DNA from: Mycolicibacterium rhodesiae NBB3
Lineage (GTDB): Bacteria > Actinomycetota > Actinomycetes > Mycobacteriales > Mycobacteriaceae
Reading direction: 5' to 3'
Assembly (NCBI RefSeq): GCF_000230895.2
Contig: NC_016604.1
Location: 310,001 to 374,000 of the forward strand
DNA length: 64,000 bases
A program made the translations under genes and the position numbers. Shown here in pieces: positions 1 through 9,202 of the stretch. The notes beneath the pieces are model-generated. The model had not been told where the DNA came from. It saw only the letters and a program-made list of their open reading frames with translations, and searched no databases. Numbering within the stretch: the first letter of the stretch is position 1; every line of letters starts with the position of its first letter.

Positions 1-956
1 CGGACGGCGCCGATCTGTTGTCGACCACGATCAACTTCGAGCAGGCCGCCGGCAATGTCGCGGAGTACTACGGCATTCCCTTGGTAGCCATGCACCACTT
101 CCCCGTCCGACCCAACGGTCAGCTCATCCCGATGATTCCGTCGCCGCTGATCCGCTCGGCGAGCACCATTTCGGAGTGGCTGTTCTGGCGCGCGACACGC
201 TCCGTTGAAGACGCCCAGCGCAGCGCGCTCGGCCTGCCCAAGGCCACCTACCGCGCACCGCGGCGTCTCGCCGAAAACGGATGGCTGGAAGCCCAGCTCT
301 ACGACGCGGTGTGCGTGCCGGGGCTGGCCGACGAGTGGGCCAAGTGGGACGGCAGACGACCTTTCGTCGGTGCGCCAACGATGCAACTGAGCACCGCGGC
401 CGATGACGACGTCGCGGCGTGGATCGCCGCGGGAACCCCACCGATCTGCTTCGCCACCGGCAGCATCCCCGTCAAATCGCCTGCCGAGACCATGGCCATG
501 ATCAGCACCGCCTGCACGGAGCTGGGCGAGCGAGGCCTGATCTGCGCGGGCGGGACTGACTACAGCGACGTCCCGTATCCCGACCACATCAAGGTGGTGG
601 GGGTGGTCAACTACGCCGCGGTCTTCCCAGCCTGCCGCGCCATCGTGCACCACGGCGGTGCGGGCACGACCGCGGCCAGTCTGCGCGCAGGCACCCCAAC
701 GCTGATCCAGTGGAGCTCGGCCGATCAGCCGTTCTGGGGAAATCAGCTGAAAAGACTACATGTAGGCACCGCCCGGCGACTGTCGGCCAACACCACCAAA
801 TCACTGGTCGCCGACCTGCGGCAGATCCTCGACCCCCAGTACAGCGTCCGAGCCCGACAACTCGCGACCCAGTTGACCACGCCCGCCGATGCCGTCACAC
901 GCACGGCCGACCTGTTCGAACACGCCGCGAGCAACGCTGCGGCAAGCAATCGCTGA
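1..956 (+). CDS. GPL-type UDP-glycosyltransferase, 5'-truncated by the window edge
   Basis: The reading frame is open from base 3 and ends at 956, giving the C-terminal ~317 residues of a GT-B glycosyltransferase of the GtfA/GtfB (vancomycin Gtf-like) family. Seen directly: the middle motif EYYGIPLVAMHHFP and the C-terminal donor-binding signature HHGGAGTTAASLRAG, both shared with the three complete Gtf proteins at 18049, 21083 and 22645. The missing part is the N-terminal domain beginning GTRGD in the relatives. Family members transfer rhamnose or 6-deoxytalose residues in glycopeptidolipid assembly. It is followed after 271 bp by a drrABC-like operon; in M. avium GPL loci gtfB sits next to drrABC (from memory), so this may be the gtfB equivalent, but the sugar specificity cannot be read from sequence. 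Confidence 0.9.
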   Translation, partial: DGADLLSTTINFEQAAGNVAEYYGIPLVAMHHFPVRPNGQLIPMIPSPLIRSASTISEWLFWRATRSVEDAQRSALGLPKATYRAPRRLAENGWLEAQLYDAVCVPGLADEWAKWDGRRPFVGAPTMQLSTAADDDVAAWIAAGTPPICFATGSIPVKSPAETMAMISTACTELGERGLICAGGTDYSDVPYPDHIKVVGVVNYAAVFPACRAIVHHGGAGTTAASLRAGTPTLIQWSSADQPFWGNQLKRLHVGTARRLSANTTKSLVADLRQILDPQYSVRARQLATQLTTPADAVTRTADLFEHAASNAAASNR

Positions 957-1227
957 GTCAGCAGCAAGACGTGACGTTTGTACACGCCCCTACTGCCTGG
1001 AGGCGGTACTGCGTCCCTCCGTTTGGGCGTCGCCGCCGGGTTACTACCATTGCGACACAACGCATTACGAGAATCTTGAGCGTCTACAATGCGTCAATTC
1101 GACCTCAAAAACTCATCTCCATCAACCGCGAGAGTCCAAGGTCACACATTAGCTACCGAAAGACGAAATCTTTGCTCTTCTACCCCAGACGGCAAACCCG
1201 AGCCGTTCGCCATGGAATACTCCCCCC

Positions 1228-2175
1228 GTGAGCAATTTGGCGATCGACGTGGTCGACCTCACGAAGACCTTCGGGCGAGACACGCATGCGCTGTCCGGCG
1301 TGAGCTTTTCGGTGCCCGCCGGGACGGTCTGTGGTGTGCTCGGTCACAACGGCGCCGGCAAGACCACCACCATCAATATCTTGTCGACCTTGCTGCGACC
1401 GACTTCTGGCACTGCCACGGTTGGCGGCTACGACATAACCCGCCAATCCGCTCGCGTGCGCGCCAGTATTGCCACGACCGGCCAATCCACCGCCCTGGAC
1501 CTGTTTCTGAGCGCGCGGGAAAATTTGGTGCTGTTCGGCAGGCTCCGAGGATTGAATCGTCGTCAGGCAAAAGACCGCGCCGACGAAATGATCCATCGGT
1601 TCGACCTCGTCGAGGCGGCCGACCGTCCCGTGTCGACCTACTCCGGCGGGATGATGCGGCGGGTCGACATCGCCGCTGCATTGATGGTGCTGCCGAGAAT
1701 TCTTTTCCTGGACGAACCAACCGCAGGCCTGGACCCGAGGAGCCGGCGCGACGTATGGGCGCTAGTGAGCTCGCTTACCGTACAAGGCGTCACCGTGCTC
1801 TTGACGACGCAGTACCTAGACGAGGCAGACATTCTCAGTGACTCGATCGTCGTCATCGACCACGGGAGGGTGATCGCGAGCGGCACCGCCGAAGAGCTCA
1901 AGCGCAGGGTGGACACCAGCTATTGCCAGGTGAGTCCCACCAATCCGGCAGACCTGTCTCGGGTCGCATCGGCGCTGGCCGGCCTGCGCGGTGTCGACAT
2001 CGATGTCGATACGAACTCGGTGTCGGTGTTCGCCCCCGATGGCGTGGCGACGCTGGCCCACGTTTTTCGACGTGTCGACGCGCTCGGAATCGAATTGGCC
2101 GACATCTCCTTGCGCAAGCCGTCGCTGGACGAGGCGTTCTTGCACCTCACTGAGCGCACTACCGCTCCGTCGTGA
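1228..2175 (+). CDS. drrA: DrrA-like ABC transporter ATPase
   Basis: A 315-residue ATPase of the DrrA (daunorubicin resistance) ABC family, probably energising export of an envelope lipid or glycolipid across the inner membrane. Walker A is GHNGAGKTT (~residues 35-43), the ABC signature is YSGGMMRR (~137-144), and Walker B is ILFLDEP (~157-163). The C-terminal ~90 residues form the extra domain typical of DrrA-type ATPases. The start is GTG; no strong Shine-Dalgarno is seen, so the exact start is a choice. The stop overlaps the next permease by 4 bp, so the three genes are translationally coupled. Assignment to lipid export is by analogy with drrABC next to gtfB in M. avium GPL loci. Confidence 0.9.
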   Translation: MSNLAIDVVDLTKTFGRDTHALSGVSFSVPAGTVCGVLGHNGAGKTTTINILSTLLRPTSGTATVGGYDITRQSARVRASIATTGQSTALDLFLSARENLVLFGRLRGLNRRQAKDRADEMIHRFDLVEAADRPVSTYSGGMMRRVDIAAALMVLPRILFLDEPTAGLDPRSRRDVWALVSSLTVQGVTVLLTTQYLDEADILSDSIVVIDHGRVIASGTAEELKRRVDTSYCQVSPTNPADLSRVASALAGLRGVDIDVDTNSVSVFAPDGVATLAHVFRRVDALGIELADISLRKPSLDEAFLHLTERTTAPS

Positions 2176-2915
2176 GTGCACTGGCCGCGTTGACCGAACG
2201 GTCGCTGATATCCGCGAGGCGCGATGGCGAGCTGATCTTCGAAATCGTTTCTCCCATCGCATATCTCGCAGGCTTCAGCGTGGCATTGCAGGGCCTGATC
2301 GATACCGGCGAAGTGAGTTATTCGCAGTACCTCGTGCCCGCGGTGGTGGTGCAGTCGATGATCTACGTCGGACTCGTCACCGCGGAGCGCGCACTGCGTG
2401 ACAGGATCAGCGGGTTCGGCAAGCGGCTGCAGACGATGCCCATTTCCGCAGCAGCGCCAGTGGGTGCCCGCATGGCGGCCACCATGTTTCGCGCGGTAGG
2501 CGTTCTCACGGTGGCCATAGTCGGGGGTTTCGCGTTCGGTTTTCGGATGTCCGGCGGGCCGGTGTTTGTCATCGGTTTCGTGCTTTTTGCCCTACTTCTG
2601 TGCCTAGCCGTTGCGCTGGGTGCGGACGCCCTTGGATCGAGTTCGCGCAGCATCCACGGCGTTAGCTACTTACTGTTTGTCGGTTCGCTACTGCTGTTCA
2701 TGTTGTCGAGCGGAATTGCTCCGGTGAGCACCTTTCCGCAATGGCTGCAGCCATGGGTGCGCAACCAACCGGTGTCGCAGGTCGCCGAAACGCTGCGAGG
2801 TCTGGGAAATGGCCACGTAGACGTCAGCAATGTGACGGTGAGCCTGGTGTGGTGCTTAGGTATGGTGCTGGTTTTCGGCGGGATATCGGTGCGTCTGCAG
2901 AGGCGGGATCCGTAA
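2172..2915 (+). CDS. drrB: DrrB-like ABC-2 permease
   Basis: A 247-residue integral membrane permease of the ABC-2 type. About six hydrophobic segments are visible, for example the stretches near residues 30-50, 110-130, 135-155 and 170-190. The segment VRNQPVSQVAETLRGL is the conserved cytoplasmic-loop motif of the Drr/ABC-2 family and recurs in the next protein as VRAQPMAPPIETMRSL, which shows that the two permeases are paralogues forming a heterodimer. It starts inside the drrA stop codon (GTGAGTG overlap) and its stop overlaps the drrC start (TAATG). Confidence 0.88.
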   Translation: MSALAALTERSLISARRDGELIFEIVSPIAYLAGFSVALQGLIDTGEVSYSQYLVPAVVVQSMIYVGLVTAERALRDRISGFGKRLQTMPISAAAPVGARMAATMFRAVGVLTVAIVGGFAFGFRMSGGPVFVIGFVLFALLLCLAVALGADALGSSSRSIHGVSYLLFVGSLLLFMLSSGIAPVSTFPQWLQPWVRNQPVSQVAETLRGLGNGHVDVSNVTVSLVWCLGMVLVFGGISVRLQRRDP

Positions 2916-3703
2916 TGTCACGGCATCGAATCCACGGGTCGCTGTCGACAGAAACCGCGCTCCAAGCTGGCCGGATACTCACCCGGTGGCGACGGGACCG
3001 CGCCGTGCTCGTAGGCTCGCTGGCATTCCCAATCGGCTTGCTGATTCTCTACGACGTGGTCCTAGGCGAGAACGTGCACAGAATCACTGGCAATGCGAGC
3101 GTCTACGGCTTGGTCCCTGTCTGCGCAGTGCTGTCTGGGCTGTTCGGTTCCCTCGGCAACGCGATGAGCATCACGATGGATCGCGAGTCGGGAATGCTCA
3201 GCCGAATGTGGACGCTTCCGATTCACCGCGCCAGTGCGCTCACCGGACGGCTGACCGCGGAGGCGGTTCGAGCCCTGATCGGAACGAGCCTGATCACCAC
3301 TCTTGGAGTGATCATGGGGCTGCGGTTCAACAACGGCGTGGCGGCGGCACTTCTGTTCGTACTGATCCCTTCGATCGTGGCGATCGCATTCGCGGCCTTG
3401 GTGATGGCCTTCGCCGTGCGTACGAATGCCCGAACCATCATGATCTTGATGGTGAACGTCACCGTCGCGTTGGCGTTCGTCAATCCCGGTTTCACTCCGA
3501 TTGGCAACTTCCCGGAGTGGTTTAGACCGTTCGTCCGCGCGCAACCTATGGCGCCGCCCATCGAGACAATGCGCTCCCTCGCTCTCGGCGGCCCGCTGTT
3601 GTGGCCCCTGACCATGACCCTCGTTTGGGCGGTGGCCATCCTCGCGGTGTTCGTTCCCCTGGCGGTGCGTGGCTACAGGTCCGCGGCAGAGGCCGGCGCG
3701 TGA
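2915..3703 (+). CDS. drrC: DrrC-like ABC-2 permease
   Basis: A 262-residue ABC-2 permease, the second membrane subunit of the exporter. The open frame extends upstream, but the ATG at 2915 overlaps the drrB stop in a TAATG junction, so this start is chosen. Hydrophobic segments are visible near residues 35-55, 65-90, 115-140, 145-170, 175-195 and 230-250. The motif VRAQPMAPPIETMRSL matches that of DrrB. It ends 5 bp before the stop of the convergent GT2 gene at 3709, with no visible terminator between them. Confidence 0.88.
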   Translation: MSRHRIHGSLSTETALQAGRILTRWRRDRAVLVGSLAFPIGLLILYDVVLGENVHRITGNASVYGLVPVCAVLSGLFGSLGNAMSITMDRESGMLSRMWTLPIHRASALTGRLTAEAVRALIGTSLITTLGVIMGLRFNNGVAAALLFVLIPSIVAIAFAALVMAFAVRTNARTIMILMVNVTVALAFVNPGFTPIGNFPEWFRPFVRAQPMAPPIETMRSLALGGPLLWPLTMTLVWAVAILAVFVPLAVRGYRSAAEAGA

Positions 3704-3708
3704 ACCGG

Positions 3709-4479
3709 CTACTTGGCCTTGAAGCTAACCCTGAATTCGCGTAAAGCAGCTCGACGCTCGTCTTTTCGCCTCAGTACTGCAAAAGTCCTGCCCAACACTT
3801 CCATCGCCGAAGCCCAAAAGAACACCGGCAGACGCTTCCTGAATTCTTTATCAACCACGCTGCTGATTCCCGAAACGTCGTTGTAGTTCGTCACGACGAT
3901 ATCCATGTAATCGGCCACTAGCGCTGGATTTGAGAAGCAGCGAATATTCAAATCCCAGTCAGCCCATATCTTGTAACGGAGGTTGTACGGCCCAATGCCG
4001 TCGAACAGCGCGCGACGGTAAAAAATTGATTGATGGCACATGTTGGTTTCGAAGAGCAGGCGGTCGAGATCGAACACGCCGGCACGACGAGTTCCGTTGG
4101 AACGAAGGATCACGTCTCCATAGACCAGGTCTGCATCCGCATGCTGCCCGATGAAGGCGGCTACGCTCTCCATCGTGTCGGTCGCGTGGAGGGTGTCGTC
4201 CGCGCCCAGGAAGAGGAGCCACCCTCCCGAGGACATCGCGATACCACGATTCATGGCGTCGTAGGGTCCTTGATCCGGCTCGTTATGGCTGACTAGCCGT
4301 ATACCCGACTGCTGCGCAACGCTTTTCGCGATGTCAAGGGTGCTGTCAGTTGATCCGCCATCAACCAGAACCAGTTCGAAATCTCGGTAGGTTTGAGCGA
4401 CGATGCTGTCGAGACACGCTGGAAGCGTCGCCGCTACGTTCAACGTTGGCACGATGATAGAAACCGTTGGATCCGTCAT
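3709..4479 (-). CDS. Family 2 glycosyltransferase (GtfD-like position)
   Basis: A 256-residue GT-A fold enzyme of family GT2, probably cytoplasmic and peripheral. The N-terminus carries the classic VSIIVPTLNVAATLPACLDS followed by LVDGGSTDST, with the nucleotide-sugar-binding DxD-like motif at GADDTL (~residue 90-96). There is no C-terminal membrane segment. It is the last gene of a minus-strand run: gmd, fcl, FkbM methyltransferase, this gene. That order matches the mdhtA-merA-mtfF-gtfD block of the M. avium serovar 2 region as I remember it, so transfer of (methyl)fucose is the likeliest role. Sugar specificity is inference from context only. Confidence 0.85.
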   Translation of the reverse strand: MTDPTVSIIVPTLNVAATLPACLDSIVAQTYRDFELVLVDGGSTDSTLDIAKSVAQQSGIRLVSHNEPDQGPYDAMNRGIAMSSGGWLLFLGADDTLHATDTMESVAAFIGQHADADLVYGDVILRSNGTRRAGVFDLDRLLFETNMCHQSIFYRRALFDGIGPYNLRYKIWADWDLNIRCFSNPALVADYMDIVVTNYNDVSGISSVVDKEFRKRLPVFFWASAMEVLGRTFAVLRRKDERRAALREFRVSFKAK

Positions 4480-4530
4480 GGCGTAGTCACCCTAGCAGCG
4501 CCGAACCGGGCGTGACGCTTCATCTCTGGG

Positions 4531-5271
4531 TCAGTTTCCCTTGCGGAGGAAAATGCCGTCGGCCTGTAGCATTTCCCCGTTCCGCGGGTCTGTAAAGCAC
4601 GGCCGCAATCCGGACAGCGTGAACCCGGAATCGTATGCCAGGTCGAGTGCTTCACGAATAAGGATCCCGCCTTCGTATAGCGGCAGAAAAGACAGTTCGA
4701 GCTGAAGCCCGACGCATCTGTCATCGATCGTCGATTTTCCGCCTGCGAGGACGTGCTTTTCAAAGCCCTGGACGTCGATCTTGAGAAAGATCACGTCGGA
4801 GTCTTTGAGAATTATTGACGCCACACCATCGAGCCGATGAATGGGCACCTCTTCGGTTCCGACGTAATTAGCAGGCGGATAGGCGTCCTGGTGGCTTTGC
4901 AACATGGGCAGGACCGAACTGCTCTCACCAGCGTTCCCGGCCACATTCACAGAGACCGTTCCCTCAGTGTCGCCCAGGGCGTATTGGTGACAATCCCAGA
5001 GAGGGTCCTTCGCGGCATTGCCTGTCAGGGCAGCGAACGGCGCCGCCAGTGGTTCGAATGAAATGATCCGGCCTCGGAAGCCCGACTGGCGCACGCCGAT
5101 GGCGTATTGCCCAGAGTTCGCGCCGACGTCGAGGACAACATCCACCGCACGTGACTGGAGTTGCTTCACGAAATGCCGGTTCAGGTCGCGGTCAGAGTAC
5201 TGGCGTGACACCTGAAGAGCGACGCCACGCCCGACTAGTCCAGCCTGACGAAATAGATCTCTTGCACCCAC
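4531..5271 (-). CDS. FkbM-family SAM methyltransferase
   Basis: A 246-residue methyltransferase of the FkbM family, which O-methylates sugars and polyketides. The SAM-binding motif LDVGANSGQYAIG lies near residues 45-58, and the FkbM-type KIDVQGFE motif near 163-170. In GPL loci several FkbM-like enzymes methylate the fucose or rhamnose of the hapten. It lies 2 bp downstream of the GDP-fucose synthase gene, so it is in the same operon, and 51 bp upstream of the GT2 gene. Methylation of fucose (position unknown) is the natural guess from this context. The start ATG at 5271 fits the family length. Confidence 0.87.
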   Translation of the reverse strand: MGARDLFRQAGLVGRGVALQVSRQYSDRDLNRHFVKQLQSRAVDVVLDVGANSGQYAIGVRQSGFRGRIISFEPLAAPFAALTGNAAKDPLWDCHQYALGDTEGTVSVNVAGNAGESSSVLPMLQSHQDAYPPANYVGTEEVPIHRLDGVASIILKDSDVIFLKIDVQGFEKHVLAGGKSTIDDRCVGLQLELSFLPLYEGGILIREALDLAYDSGFTLSGLRPCFTDPRNGEMLQADGIFLRKGN

Positions 5272-5273
5272 CT

Positions 5274-6248
5274 TTACCGCCTCACTGCGTCAAAATTTGC
5301 CCGATACCACGCCACTGTTTCCTCGATGCCTTCTCGCAGCGGCACCTGGGCATGCCACCCTGCCTGAAGCATCAGCGACACGTCCAACACCTTGCGTGGC
5401 GTGCCGTCGGGTTTGGTTGAATCCCAGCGTGTTTCGCCGGTATAGCCCACAGCTGTCGCTACCATATCCGCGATCTCACTGATGGTGTGGTCGACGCCGG
5501 TCCCGACATTGACGTGACCCGCCCTGTCGTAATGTTCGAGGAGGTGCAGACACGCGCTCGCAAGATCGTCGACGTGCAACAACTCACGCCGCGGAGTCCC
5601 AGTCCCCCAGTTGGTCACCGTCGGCGCCCCCCCGGCTTTAGCTTCCTCATACCTCCGGATGAGCGCAGGCAACAGATGGGAGCTGGTATTGGAGAAGTTG
5701 TCCTCGGGCCCGTAGAGGTTCGTCGGCATCGCCGAGATCCACGACAGCCCGTACTGGCGCCTGACGGCCTGAATTTGAAGAATGCCCGCGATCTTCGCGA
5801 TGGCGTAGGCATCGTTGGTCGGCTCCAGCGGGCCGGTGAGGAGTGCAGCCTCTTCGATGGGCTGGCGCGCGAGCTTGGGGTAGATGCACGAAGACCCGAG
5901 AAATAGCAGCCTGGGCACCCTGGCGGCGACCGCTGCGTCGAGCAGATTGACCTGAATCTGGAGGTTCTCGGACAGAAAATCAGCAGGATAAGTGTTGTTC
6001 GCCATGATGCCGCCGACACGGGCTGCCGCATCGATAACGACCCGCGGCTTGGCCTCGAGCATGAAATCGAACGTCGCGGCGCGATCTGTCAGATCGAGTT
6101 CGTTGTGCTGCCGCACAAGCAGATTCGTGAATCCCTCGCTCTGCAATTTTCTATACAGAGCGGACCCGACGAGACCGCGGTGGCCCGCGATGTAGACCGA
6201 GGCCGCTCGGTCAAGAGCGCCGATTGAGGAAGTCATCTCGTCGGTCAT
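5274..6248 (-). CDS. fcl: GDP-L-fucose synthase (epimerase/reductase)
   Basis: A 324-residue extended short-chain dehydrogenase that converts GDP-4-keto-6-deoxymannose to GDP-L-fucose. The NADP-binding motif [10 protein letters not shown] sits near residues 18-27; the family-specific [17 protein letters not shown] and the SSCIYPK segment are present; the catalytic Tyr/Lys pair is in the DAYAIAK stretch. Length matches GDP-fucose synthases. Its start overlaps the stop of the GDP-mannose dehydratase gene by 4 bp, so the two consecutive steps are translationally coupled. The counterpart in M. avium serovar 2 is called merA. Confidence 0.93.
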   Translation of the reverse strand: MTDEMTSSIGALDRAASVYIAGHRGLVGSALYRKLQSEGFTNLLVRQHNELDLTDRAATFDFMLEAKPRVVIDAAARVGGIMANNTYPADFLSENLQIQVNLLDAAVAARVPRLLFLGSSCIYPKLARQPIEEAALLTGPLEPTNDAYAIAKIAGILQIQAVRRQYGLSWISAMPTNLYGPEDNFSNTSSHLLPALIRRYEEAKAGGAPTVTNWGTGTPRRELLHVDDLASACLHLLEHYDRAGHVNVGTGVDHTISEIADMVATAVGYTGETRWDSTKPDGTPRKVLDVSLMLQAGWHAQVPLREGIEETVAWYRANFDAVRR

Positions 6249-7267
6249 GCTCCGTCAGAAAATGTCGGCTTGTCGATCCACGGCTTGCCCTCGCACTCCC
6301 ACGCTGCAATGTCCGCGTCCACCATGATCCGCGCGAGTTCGTCGGTGTGGACGGAGGCTTTCCATCCGAGCGCGTCGGCGGCCTTGCTCGCATCGCCTAT
6401 GAGTGAATCCACTTCGGTGGGTCGCAGATAGCGCTCGTCGAATTTCACATGCCGCTGCCAGTCGAGTCCAGCATGGTCGAACGCGGCCTGGACAAAATCG
6501 CGCACGGTGAATCCGCGCCCCGTCGCGAGAACAAAGTCGTCCGGCTCAGCGACCTGCAGCATTCGCCACATGCCTTCGACATACTCAGGTGCGTAGCCCC
6601 AGTCGCGGACAGCATCGAGGTTCCCCATATAGAGGTTCTCCTGGACGCCGGCCTTGATGCGTGCCACAGCACGCGTAATCTTGCGTGTCACAAATGTCTC
6701 ACCGCGCCGCGGTGACTCGTGATTGAACAAGATCCCGTTCACTGCGAATAAGCCATACGCTTCCCGATAATTGCGCGTTACCCAGTAGGAGTAAACCTTT
6801 GCCGCGCCGTACGGTGAGCGCGGATAGAACACGGTCTGCTCACTCTGAGGCGGCGGGGAAGCACCAAACATCTCCGACGACGACGCCTGATAAAAGCGGC
6901 ATTGAACTCTAGATAGACGCACGGCCTCCAGCAGCCGAATCGACCCCACGCCCGTCGTGTCGCCCGTGTGCACGGGTTCGTCAAAGCTCACGCGCACATG
7001 TGACTGCGCGGCAAGGTTGTAAACCTCATCGGGTTCGATCGTGCTGAGCAGAGTCACCAACCGCGTGCCGTCAGTGAGGTCGCCATAGTGCAGAAACAAC
7101 TGCGCGCCGGTCTCATGCGGATCCACATAGAGGTGATCGATCCGCGACGTGTTGAAGGTCGACGCGCGCCGGATCAGCCCGTGTACCTCATATCCCTTGT
7201 TCAACAGAAGTTCAGCGAGATATGAGCCGTCTTGACCGGTGATGCCCACTATGAGTGCTCGCTTCAT
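6245..7267 (-). CDS. gmd: GDP-mannose 4,6-dehydratase
   Basis: A 340-residue extended SDR that makes GDP-4-keto-6-deoxy-D-mannose from GDP-mannose, the first step to GDP-fucose and other deoxyhexoses. The NADP-binding motif [12 protein letters not shown] lies at residues ~8-19, [13 protein letters not shown] is the Gmd-specific loop, [12 protein letters not shown] holds the catalytic Tyr/Lys, and [16 protein letters not shown] is the substrate-binding segment. It heads the minus-strand module gmd-fcl-FkbM-GT2. The start ATG is preceded by AGGGGAGGG about 8 bp upstream, a strong ribosome binding site. Counterpart: mdhtA of M. avium; gca in some naming schemes. Confidence 0.95.
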   Translation of the reverse strand: MKRALIVGITGQDGSYLAELLLNKGYEVHGLIRRASTFNTSRIDHLYVDPHETGAQLFLHYGDLTDGTRLVTLLSTIEPDEVYNLAAQSHVRVSFDEPVHTGDTTGVGSIRLLEAVRLSRVQCRFYQASSSEMFGASPPPQSEQTVFYPRSPYGAAKVYSYWVTRNYREAYGLFAVNGILFNHESPRRGETFVTRKITRAVARIKAGVQENLYMGNLDAVRDWGYAPEYVEGMWRMLQVAEPDDFVLATGRGFTVRDFVQAAFDHAGLDWQRHVKFDERYLRPTEVDSLIGDASKAADALGWKASVHTDELARIMVDADIAAWECEGKPWIDKPTFSDGA

Positions 7268-7579
7268 TGGACCCTCCCCTATCGGTCACCACACGTTACT
7301 GGCTTTGAGACGACCATGCGGTTGCCGTCGGCCGATGGTAGATGCCGGGTCACCGCCTCAGCCAGCCAGCACGAACGGAGTGACCGACGTCTGCGGAGGC
7401 GGCGTGCATCAATGCGAAGAAGGCGCCCTGACCCCGATTGCTCGCCACACGGCGTCGGGTGGCGAGGTCATCCATCACCGTGGCAGAGAATACTATCCCG
7501 AAGATTTCAGAGCGACGCAGTACGCTTCAACGAAACACGCTGGTGCGACGATCACGCAGATCCCGCCCTGCCACCGCTA
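7268..7579. other. Intergenic gap upstream of gmd
   Basis: 312 bp between the gmd start and the stop of the hexapeptide acyltransferase, both on the minus strand. The gap should hold the gmd promoter. I see no ORF with a convincing protein, no clear hairpin with a T-tract, and no repeat. Confidence 0.5.
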
Positions 7580-8125
7580 TTATTGCCCCCTCGGTCGCTC
7601 ACCTATCTTCTTTGCCGGGCTCCCCACGTATATGCCCCATGGTTCAAGGTCTTTGTTGACGAAACTCGCCGCTCCGATGATTGCGCCCTCGCCAATTGTG
7701 ATGTCCGGCATCAGCGTGCAGCTTGCGCCGATATACGCATCCGTGCCAATAGACAACTTCCCGTAATTAGCAACTGCTTCGTCTTCTTCCAGGCCATCGA
7801 CCATTTTCAACCCGTCGGCGTGGGTATACACCGCAGTTAGCAGAACACTATTCAGGCCGATCGACACCCGATCGCCGACCTCTAGGGCACCGCCGCCCCA
7901 AACGGTAACGTGCGGTTGCACATCGCAATTCTTGCCGATTTTGACGCCGAGCCCACCCCATATGAATACAAAATCGCAGACACGACTGTGATCACCGACT
8001 TCTACCACCTCGGGCCGGCAGATCTTGGCGAGCGGCAAGATATTGACGCCGGTTCCCACTTTCTTCAGCGATTGCTTGACGTTCTCGCCCATGAACTCTG
8101 CGCCGTCCACGTTATATACAGCCAT
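7580..8125 (-). CDS. Hexapeptide-repeat (LbH) acyltransferase
   Basis: A 181-residue left-handed beta-helix protein related to sugar O- and N-acyltransferases (WbbJ/maltose-acetyltransferase type). The repeated hexapeptide pattern is visible at VEVGDHSRVCDFVFI, VKIGKNCDVQPHVTV, LEVGDRVSIGLNSVL and LSIGTDAYIGASCTLMPDITIGE. It ends with the common GSPAKKIGERP tail. The protein is cytoplasmic. The neighbouring SDR and the WecE-type aminotransferase further along suggest that it may acylate the amino group of a 4-amino-4,6-dideoxysugar, but O-acetylation of a sugar is equally compatible with the sequence. The ATG at 8125 is preceded by GGGGGAAAT at a usable distance. It lies 12 bp downstream of the SDR gene, so the two are co-transcribed. 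Confidence 0.85.
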   Translation of the reverse strand: MAVYNVDGAEFMGENVKQSLKKVGTGVNILPLAKICRPEVVEVGDHSRVCDFVFIWGGLGVKIGKNCDVQPHVTVWGGGALEVGDRVSIGLNSVLLTAVYTHADGLKMVDGLEEDEAVANYGKLSIGTDAYIGASCTLMPDITIGEGAIIGAASFVNKDLEPWGIYVGSPAKKIGERPRGQ

Positions 8126-8137
8126 TGCATTTCCCCC

Positions 8138-9202
8138 TTATTTCCCCGTCGCGGTGTCAACCGCATGCGACTTATTCGTCATGGCTCGTGCCATGATCGC
8201 CTTTCTTTTCTTGATCAAGAACGCGAACCGTCCGCCGTCCCTCTCCTCACGGAAGTCACACAGCATCTCCTCGAAGGAGTACTTTGGCTGCCATCCCAGA
8301 ACGTCACGCGCCTTGGTGATGTCGTACACGAAGGTATCGAGGTAATGGGACTTTTCCGGCTCGTAACGAATTTCCGAAGGTGCTCCTTCGGCGGAAAACA
8401 CGCGCACCACACATTCCGCCTGCTGTTGCAGCGACAGCAGTTTGCCAGACGAGATATTGAACAATCCGGTAACGCCGTTTCGGCGAAGCGCCAAGGCGAT
8501 TGCCGCGACCACATCTTTTACATACACGATGTCGCGGGAGACGGACGGATCACCCCACAACGGAATGGGGTCGCCCTGCTCCGCCTTTTCTATCAGGGCA
8601 AGAAAGCCTGTCACGATAGGTTTTCCATCCTTGAATATTTCCAAGTGTGGGCCAAATCCGTACACAGGCGGCAGGCGAAGAACGATGCCTTCAACCCCGT
8701 ACTTTTGAGTGTAATGCTCGACGCAGTCCGTTGCCGCAGATTCGGAGATACTGAACATTGTGTAATCGCCGGTGTACATGATCGAACGTCCGTCCGACTC
8801 CGCGATAGGCTCGCCGGCCTTGTCAGCCCAGAGACCCTGCGTATTGCGGTGCGAGCACGCGTAGACGACTTTAGGAACACAGTGTTCTCGGCAAAATTCT
8901 AGAATGTTCAGCGTGCCGATAACATTTACCATCACATAATCCGTCGCACTGTAGTCGCGCTCACTCACGCTCGCCGGTTGGATGCAAGCCAAGTGCACGA
9001 CGGCCTCAATATTCTCTTTTGGCAAATTGTCGAAGTGATCCTTTTGAGTGATGTCTAGATACGCATATGACACATCAAGATCGTTATAATACTCAGCCGC
9101 GAGTTCGGAGACATCGGTGGCAAAAACTTCGATTCCATCTGCGATCAACTGGTCGACCAAATACGTTCCGATAAAACCCCCCGCGCCAAACACAATAACC
9201 AT
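8138..9202 (-). CDS. Extended SDR / NAD-dependent epimerase-like protein with altered catalytic pair
   Basis: A 354-residue extended SDR. The start chosen is the ATG at 9202, which puts the nucleotide-binding motif VFGAGGFIG directly at residues 4-12; the longer open frame is not needed. A PVYGFGP motif (substrate-binding region) and the later SRDIVYVKDV segment are typical of nucleotide-sugar epimerases and dehydratases. Unusually, where the family has YxxxK the protein reads FSISE (Phe150, Glu154), and the usual SS pair reads CS near 116-117. The C-terminus is extended and basic (KKRKAIMARAM). Codon use is AT-richer than the surrounding core genes. Likely a nucleotide-sugar modifying enzyme for the hapten, but its reaction is unknown. 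Confidence 0.8.
   Translation of the reverse strand: MVIVFGAGGFIGTYLVDQLIADGIEVFATDVSELAAEYYNDLDVSYAYLDITQKDHFDNLPKENIEAVVHLACIQPASVSERDYSATDYVMVNVIGTLNILEFCREHCVPKVVYACSHRNTQGLWADKAGEPIAESDGRSIMYTGDYTMFSISESAATDCVEHYTQKYGVEGIVLRLPPVYGFGPHLEIFKDGKPIVTGFLALIEKAEQGDPIPLWGDPSVSRDIVYVKDVVAAIALALRRNGVTGLFNISSGKLLSLQQQAECVVRVFSAEGAPSEIRYEPEKSHYLDTFVYDITKARDVLGWQPKYSFEEMLCDFREERDGGRFAFLIKKRKAIMARAMTNKSHAVDTATGK

Noticed and set aside
710..1231. 173-residue plus-strand frame bridging Gtf and drrA
   Set aside because: Overlaps the Gtf gene in another frame and reads as random Arg/Thr/Pro-rich peptide.
7232..7840. Frames in the gap upstream of gmd
   Set aside because: They overlap the acyltransferase gene antisense, and their composition is that of non-coding DNA.
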